60,554 nucleotides of DNA from Thermoplasmata archaeon (GTDB taxonomy: Archaea > Thermoplasmatota > E2 > DHVEG-1). Position numbers and translations under genes: made by a program. The notes under the pieces were generated by a model, which ran no database searches, was not told the DNA's origin, and was given only the letters and a program-made list of their open reading frames with translations. Shown here piece by piece: positions 56,012-60,554 of this stretch (position 1 is its first letter; the number at the start of each line of letters is the position of its first letter). The stretch covers positions 1 to 60,554 of the forward strand of contig JAHWGJ010000008.1 of NCBI GenBank assembly GCA_020054475.1, in the 5' to 3' direction.

Positions 56012-58759
56012 ATGGATTCATTTCTAGAAAAAGAATGTAAATTGAATTTTTTTATAAATAACAAATTTATTAGAAAAAAATGTAAATCATGTGGAGCTTA
56101 TTTTTGGACATTAAACCATGATTTAGATATTTGTGGTGATAAGCCCTGTAAAGACTTTAGTTTTATTAATAATCCAATATCTGCAAAAAAACTATCTATA
56201 CGTGATGTTAGAGAATATTTTTTATCCTATTTTGAGAAAAATAAACACTCTAAATTATTTTATCCAATAACAGGCGAAAGATTTCCTGTTATTGCCAGAT
56301 GGAGATCCGATATTTATTTGACCATTGCATCTATTGCAGATTTTCAACCACATATAACCTCTGGAGAAGTACCTCCACCTGCAAATCCTTTAGTTATTTC
56401 TCAACCATGTATAAGATTAAATGATCTTGAACAAGTTGGTGTAAGTGGACGTCATCTTACAATTTTTGAAATGATGGGTCATCATGCTTTTAATAAAAAA
56501 ATTGATGAGATATATTGGAAGGAAGATACAGTTAGATATTGTGACGATTTTTTTGTTAATAAAATTGGTATTGAGAGAAATGAAATAACTTATAAAGAGC
56601 AATTATGGGATGGGGGAGGTAATGCAGGTCCTTGTCTTGAAGTCTTAGCTGGAGGATTAGAGATTGCAACTCTTGTTTTTATGAACTTAAAAAAGGAGAT
56701 TGGTGGAAATTTCAAAATAAATGGTGAGAATTATACTCAAAATCCATTGAACATTGTGGATACAGGTTATGGTTTGGAAAGGATATCATGGTTGACTAAT
56801 GGCACTAAAACAATATATGAATCAGTTTTTCCAAGTACAATTAAATGGTTACATGATAATTCAAAGAATAATCAGGATATATCTATATTATACTCGCTTG
56901 CAGATCATTCAAAATGCCTTGCTTTTATGCTTGGTGATGGAATAGTTCCATCAAATGTAAAAGCAGGGTATTTGGCAAGATTAATTATAAGAAGATCTCT
57001 TCGTTTTATTAAAAGGATTAAATTAGATGCAACTCTTAAGGATCTAGTAGAAATTCAATTGGATATTTTAAAAAATGATTTTTCATCATTAGTAAATGGA
57101 AAAAAGCAAATTTTTGAGATATTAGATATTGAAACAAAAAAATATTCCGATACAATATTAAAAGGTGAATTTTTAGTTAAAAGAATAATTAAAAACAATG
57201 ATATAATTGATAGTAATAGACTTATAACTCTATATGATACTCATGGGATGCCGCCTGATTTGGTTAAAAAAATATCAAACAGTGAAGGAGTTGAAATTGA
57301 AATTCCAAAAAATTTTGATTCGATGATAGCTGAATTACATTCAAGTGAACATAGATCAATATCTAATGAAAATATAAGAGAAGAACTACCCTTAACAAGG
57401 AAACTTTATTATGATGATCATTACAAAAGGGAATTTGATGCGGAAGTTATATGGAAAAATAAATTGAATGATAAATCTGAAGTTATTCTTGATAAAACTT
57501 GTTTTTATCCAGAAGGTGGAGGTCAGTCGGGGGATAAAGGATTTTTCATTTTTAAAGATAAAAAAATTGAGGTTAAATCTACTTTAAAGGAAGGAGAAAC
57601 AATCATTCATATTATTGAAGGAGATTTAGAAATAGGAGATAAAATCCATGGATGTATAGAATGGGATTATAGATACAATCTTATGAAACATCACACAGGT
57701 ACACATGTTGTAAATGCCGCTCTGAGAAAAAATTTGGGTGACCATATATGGCAAGCAGGTTCACAAATTTCAGCTAAAGATGCAAGGTTTGATTTCGCCC
57801 ATTATGAAAAAATCTCTAATGATAACATAAAAAAAATTGAAAAAACTGCCAATGTTTTAATAAATAAAGGAAAAATAGTCGAAAAAATGGTTATTGATCG
57901 GAATAATGCTGAAAAGAATTTTGGTTTCCGATTATATCAGGGTGGTGTTCCTCCGGGAAATATGATTAGAGTTATTAATATCCCCGGAGTAGATGTTGAA
58001 GCATGCGGAGGCACTCATCTTAATGATATACATGAAGTTGAACAAATCAGAATTTTAAGATCTGAAAGAATCCAAGATGGAGTGAACAGAATAACTTTTA
58101 CTGCTGGAAAAATGGTTGAAGTTTTTAAAATGGAAGAATTTGAATTGTACAATAATATTATTGAAACTATTAATTCATATTATAAAATTAAAAATAAAAA
58201 TAATGTTACTCATCAACTAAATGAGGCTTCAAAAATATTCTCAGTTCCAAATAATCAATTAGAATCTACAATTAAAAGATTTTTATCTGATTATGATGAC
58301 AAAAAAATTATAGAATTAGAAGATTTAAAAGAAGTTTGTCAATATATTTTTAATAATTGGAAAGAAAGGGAAAAAATTAAGGAGAAAAAATCATCTGAAA
58401 AAGAGGTTTTAAAAAAAATACCTCATGAAATTAAATATATTGGATCTATTGAAATAATAATAATTAAAAAAATATCAAAATCCTATAGAGATTTAATAAT
58501 TGCTAGTCAAACAACTAACGAAAAAGATGATCGAATTGTAATTATTGGTTCAGAAAAAGGAATAACGATGGCTTGTTCAAAAAATTTAGTAGATAGCAAA
58601 AATTTCGACTGTTCTGCTGTGGTTAAAAAATCTGGAAAAATGTTGGGTGGCGGTGGCGGTGGTTCGAAAACATTAGCCCAAGCAGGAGGGCCAAAAAATA
58701 CTAAAATAAATGAAGCTATTGAAAACACAGTAAAAATTACAATGAAAATGCTAAATTAA
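56012..58759 (+). CDS. alaS: Alanyl-tRNA synthetase
   Basis: The 915-aa archaeal AlaRS has a Cys-containing N-terminus (CKSCGAYFWTLNHDLDICGD), class II motifs (RWRSDIYLTIASI, GGGNAGPCLEVL, DTGYGLERISWL), the editing domain HHTGTHVVNAALR with EACGGTHL, and the C-Ala DHH-like end (MLGGGGGGSKTLAQAGG). It seems complete. The stop is directly next to the stop of the convergent secG gene. Confidence 0.97.
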   Translation: MDSFLEKECKLNFFINNKFIRKKCKSCGAYFWTLNHDLDICGDKPCKDFSFINNPISAKKLSIRDVREYFLSYFEKNKHSKLFYPITGERFPVIARWRSDIYLTIASIADFQPHITSGEVPPPANPLVISQPCIRLNDLEQVGVSGRHLTIFEMMGHHAFNKKIDEIYWKEDTVRYCDDFFVNKIGIERNEITYKEQLWDGGGNAGPCLEVLAGGLEIATLVFMNLKKEIGGNFKINGENYTQNPLNIVDTGYGLERISWLTNGTKTIYESVFPSTIKWLHDNSKNNQDISILYSLADHSKCLAFMLGDGIVPSNVKAGYLARLIIRRSLRFIKRIKLDATLKDLVEIQLDILKNDFSSLVNGKKQIFEILDIETKKYSDTILKGEFLVKRIIKNNDIIDSNRLITLYDTHGMPPDLVKKISNSEGVEIEIPKNFDSMIAELHSSEHRSISNENIREELPLTRKLYYDDHYKREFDAEVIWKNKLNDKSEVILDKTCFYPEGGGQSGDKGFFIFKDKKIEVKSTLKEGETIIHIIEGDLEIGDKIHGCIEWDYRYNLMKHHTGTHVVNAALRKNLGDHIWQAGSQISAKDARFDFAHYEKISNDNIKKIEKTANVLINKGKIVEKMVIDRNNAEKNFGFRLYQGGVPPGNMIRVINIPGVDVEACGGTHLNDIHEVEQIRILRSERIQDGVNRITFTAGKMVEVFKMEEFELYNNIIETINSYYKIKNKNNVTHQLNEASKIFSVPNNQLESTIKRFLSDYDDKKIIELEDLKEVCQYIFNNWKEREKIKEKKSSEKEVLKKIPHEIKYIGSIEIIIIKKISKSYRDLIIASQTTNEKDDRIVIIGSEKGITMACSKNLVDSKNFDCSAVVKKSGKMLGGGGGGSKTLAQAGGPKNTKINEAIENTVKITMKMLN

Positions 58760-58927
58760 TTATAATTTAAATACTATATGGGAAATTGTTAAAATTACTA
58801 TAGTTGAAACACACATAACAACTACAAACCAGGGTGGAATTCTTAATGACGATTTTTCTTCCGCATCAAAGTATCTGATTAAACCTGCAGAGGAATGAAA
58901 TCCCTCTCCCTTTTTTTGCTTTGCCAT
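58760..58927 (-). CDS. secG: Preprotein translocase Sec61-beta/SecG homologue
   Basis: A 55-aa minus-strand product found by translation: KQKKGEGFHSSAGLIRYFDA, then IPPWFVVVMCVSTIVILTI as the single C-terminal membrane segment. The GEGFHSSAGLIRYFD pattern is diagnostic of archaeal Sec61-beta, the third part of the SecYE translocase. Its stop abuts the alaS stop with no spacer. Confidence 0.93.
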   Translation of the reverse strand: MAKQKKGEGFHSSAGLIRYFDAEEKSSLRIPPWFVVVMCVSTIVILTISHIVFKL

Positions 58928-59074
58928 TGTAATCAACTTAAATTATATATTATTAATTGCACATACATTTCTTATATTTTAGTTTTTCTATTATGCTATA
59001 TGTTCAATATATATTTATTAATAATAGCAAAAATCTAAATATTGTTTTTATATTCATAGCTAAAGGTGGAATAA

Positions 59075-59656
59075 ATGAAAGAAATTGATGCTCTAATCAA
59101 AAAAGCATTAAAATATAAAGATAACGGACTTACGGATCATGAAATAGCTGAAGATCTTAATGTTTCAAAAGAAACTGCAATATGGCTTTTAAATAAGGGT
59201 AAAGAAAAGAAACCGGAAGGAGATATTAAAGTTGGTTGGCGTTCTATTGGAGTTTTTCCTTCAAGAATGAGTTATATATCAGATGCATTATGTGACGTTT
59301 TGTTAGAAGAAATGGAAAACAAAGATCTTGATATAAATACGATTGTAGGTATAGCAATAAATGGTATTCCCTTTGCAACGTTAGTTGCTGAAAAATTGGA
59401 TTTAGAACTTGCGGTTTTTCGACCACATCATGAAAAGCAAGGATGGTTTTCTTCAAATTATGCATCAGTAAAAGATAAACAAATTGCAATTATTGATGAT
59501 GTTGTTGGAACTGGTGATACTTTTATAAGTGCAATTAAAGCAACAAAATCTCAAAAAGGTAATCCAGCACTTTGTATTGCTATTTTAAATAAGCGGGCTC
59601 AAAATGATATTCAGGGAGTTCATTTAAGATCGCTTATTAGATCCAGAGTAATCTAA
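59075..59656 (+). CDS. gfcR: GfcR-like regulator with PRTase domain
   Basis: The 193-aa protein has an N-terminal helix-turn-helix (NGLTDHEIAEDLNVSKETAI) and a phosphoribosyltransferase domain with QIAIIDDVVGTGDTFISAI. This is the orotate phosphoribosyltransferase-like GfcR family, known in haloarchaea to activate sugar metabolism genes. The signal it senses here is unknown. It precedes lysS by 32 bases and may share its transcript. Confidence 0.88.
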   Translation: MKEIDALIKKALKYKDNGLTDHEIAEDLNVSKETAIWLLNKGKEKKPEGDIKVGWRSIGVFPSRMSYISDALCDVLLEEMENKDLDINTIVGIAINGIPFATLVAEKLDLELAVFRPHHEKQGWFSSNYASVKDKQIAIIDDVVGTGDTFISAIKATKSQKGNPALCIAILNKRAQNDIQGVHLRSLIRSRVI

Positions 59657-59688
59657 TTTTATTTACCAATTATGAGGAGAAAATTTTA

Positions 59689-60554
59689 ATGCATTGGGCA
59701 GATGTTATTGCAATTAATTTAATAAAAAAAGGAAATAAACATGTTTTAGCAACAGGTATCACCCCATCTGGCCCGATTCATGTTGGAAATATGCGTGAAG
59801 TTATTACCACTGATGCCATCTATAAAACTTTAATTGAAAAAGGCGCTGAATCAGAATTTATATATGTTGCTGATGATTATGATCATTTAAGAAAATTATA
59901 TCCTTTTTTGCCAGAATCTTTTAAAAAATATATAGGTATGCCAATATCAGACATACCTTGTATATGTGGAAATCATGAAAGTTATGCTGATCATTATCTT
60001 GTTTCTTTTTTAGACTCATTAAAAAAATTAGGTATTAATCCTAAGGTAATTCGGGCAAGTGAATTATATAAAAATGGGAATTATAATGAGTATATACAAA
60101 TTGCCTTAGAAAATACAGAAAAAATTAAGAACATTATTAAAAATATTTCAAAAAGAGAACTTCCTAAAAATTGGATTCCTTTTAATATTAAATGTGGTAA
60201 TTGTGGAAAAATAACTGGAACAAAACCTTTTTTATATGAATTTCCAAACATTGAATATAAATGTAATTGTGGATATAATGATTCAGTAGATATTAGAGAG
60301 AGTGGTAATGGAAAATTGCCATGGAGAATTGACTGGCCCGCAAGATGGAAAATGCTTGGAGTAACTTTTGAACCATTTGGAAAAGATCTTGGAACAGTTG
60401 GAGGGGCAAGACAAACTGGAGAAAAAATAGTTAAGGATATTTACAATTATCCCGCTCCAGAATATACTGTTTATGAATTTATATTGTTAAAAGGAAAAGG
60501 TGCAATGCACAGTTCTAAAGGAACTGCATTAAGTTCAGATGAGATGCTTACGAT
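59689..60554 (+). CDS. lysS: Class I lysyl-tRNA synthetase, N-terminal part (cut by window end)
   Basis: The frame starts with ATG after TGAGGAGAAAATTTTA and runs open to the window end (288 codons). It shows the HIGH-type TPSGPIHVGNMRE, VADDYDHLRKL, a zinc-ribbon-like pair (CGNCGK ... CNCG), LPWRIDWPARW, GGARQTGEKIV and the KMSKS equivalent MHSSKGTALSS. This is the archaeal class I LysRS, unrelated to the class II enzyme. Confidence 0.95.
   Translation, partial: MHWADVIAINLIKKGNKHVLATGITPSGPIHVGNMREVITTDAIYKTLIEKGAESEFIYVADDYDHLRKLYPFLPESFKKYIGMPISDIPCICGNHESYADHYLVSFLDSLKKLGINPKVIRASELYKNGNYNEYIQIALENTEKIKNIIKNISKRELPKNWIPFNIKCGNCGKITGTKPFLYEFPNIEYKCNCGYNDSVDIRESGNGKLPWRIDWPARWKMLGVTFEPFGKDLGTVGGARQTGEKIVKDIYNYPAPEYTVYEFILLKGKGAMHSSKGTALSSDEMLT

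Overview
The window is archaeal chromosomal DNA with very low GC (roughly a quarter to 30 %, estimated by eye). It carries archaeal or eukaryote-type ribosomal proteins (S4e, L19e, L32e), RpoK, RNase P Rpp29, aIF1, archaeosine synthase ArcS, deoxyhypusine synthase, type II methionine aminopeptidase, class I LysRS, CTP-dependent riboflavin kinase and a Sec61-beta homologue. Several features fit the Thermoplasmatota or nearby Euryarchaeota: a C25 (gingipain/clostripain-like) peptidase, a PGF-CTERM-like anchor, an aldehyde ferredoxin oxidoreductase (AOR), and helix-hairpin-helix (HhH) additions on r-proteins. A sediment, protein-degrading lineage such as marine benthic group D is plausible, but this is inference. 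Some genes look bacterial: NAD-dependent ligase LigA, asparagine synthetase AsnA and fused PurH.

Layout. 1-6.6 kb: end of a secreted C25 peptidase, ribK with a DNA-binding domain, an overlapping polX-ligA repair pair, a small Cys-rich protein, and mobB on the minus strand. 6.6-11.9 kb: a long intergenic region with a nested inverted repeat, then an AOR operon (anchored small protein, membrane protein, four-cluster ferredoxin, AOR, ThiF/MoeB-like enzyme, ThiS/MoaD-like carrier). mobB and the carrier pair fit pterin cofactor assembly. 11.9-20.4 kb: UbiA prenyltransferase, then a plus-strand run for RNA and nucleotide metabolism (thpR, PAP2, cca, an RNase H-fold protein, purH, arcS, gamma-carbonic-anhydrase-like protein). 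20.4-27.9 kb: an aconitase-family dehydratase pair, a pilin-like protein with two KaiC/RAD55-like ATPases, an ICMT-like methyltransferase, a sugar-nucleotide epimerase-like SDR, and asnA.

28.2-41.5 kb is the ribosomal cluster: L3, L4, L23, L2, S19, L22, S3, L29, aIF1, Rpp29, S17, L14, L24, S4e, L5, S14, S8, L6, L32e, L19e, L18, S5, L30. A new promoter then leads to a small unknown protein, rpoK and rps2. L15 and secY, usual after L30, are absent. S3 and L32e carry HhH modules, and S3, L24 and L32e have Lys/Glu-rich linkers or tails.

41.5-60.5 kb holds a TraB-like protein, an M50 protease, three exported or anchored proteins, a PRC-barrel protein, mfnA, hpt, MEMO1-family protein, dys, and a minus-strand set (creatininase-like, map, sua5/tsaC, MBF1-like, coiled-coil). 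It ends with a DUF2582-like protein, alaS, secG (Sec61-beta), gfcR-like and the start of lysS. Genes too short for routine ORF calling were found by translation: rps14, secG and a 52-aa protein that resembles the 67-aa protein before rpoK. The map gene is intact in frame but has no in-frame canonical start codon. I saw no tRNA, rRNA, CRISPR array or insertion sequence.
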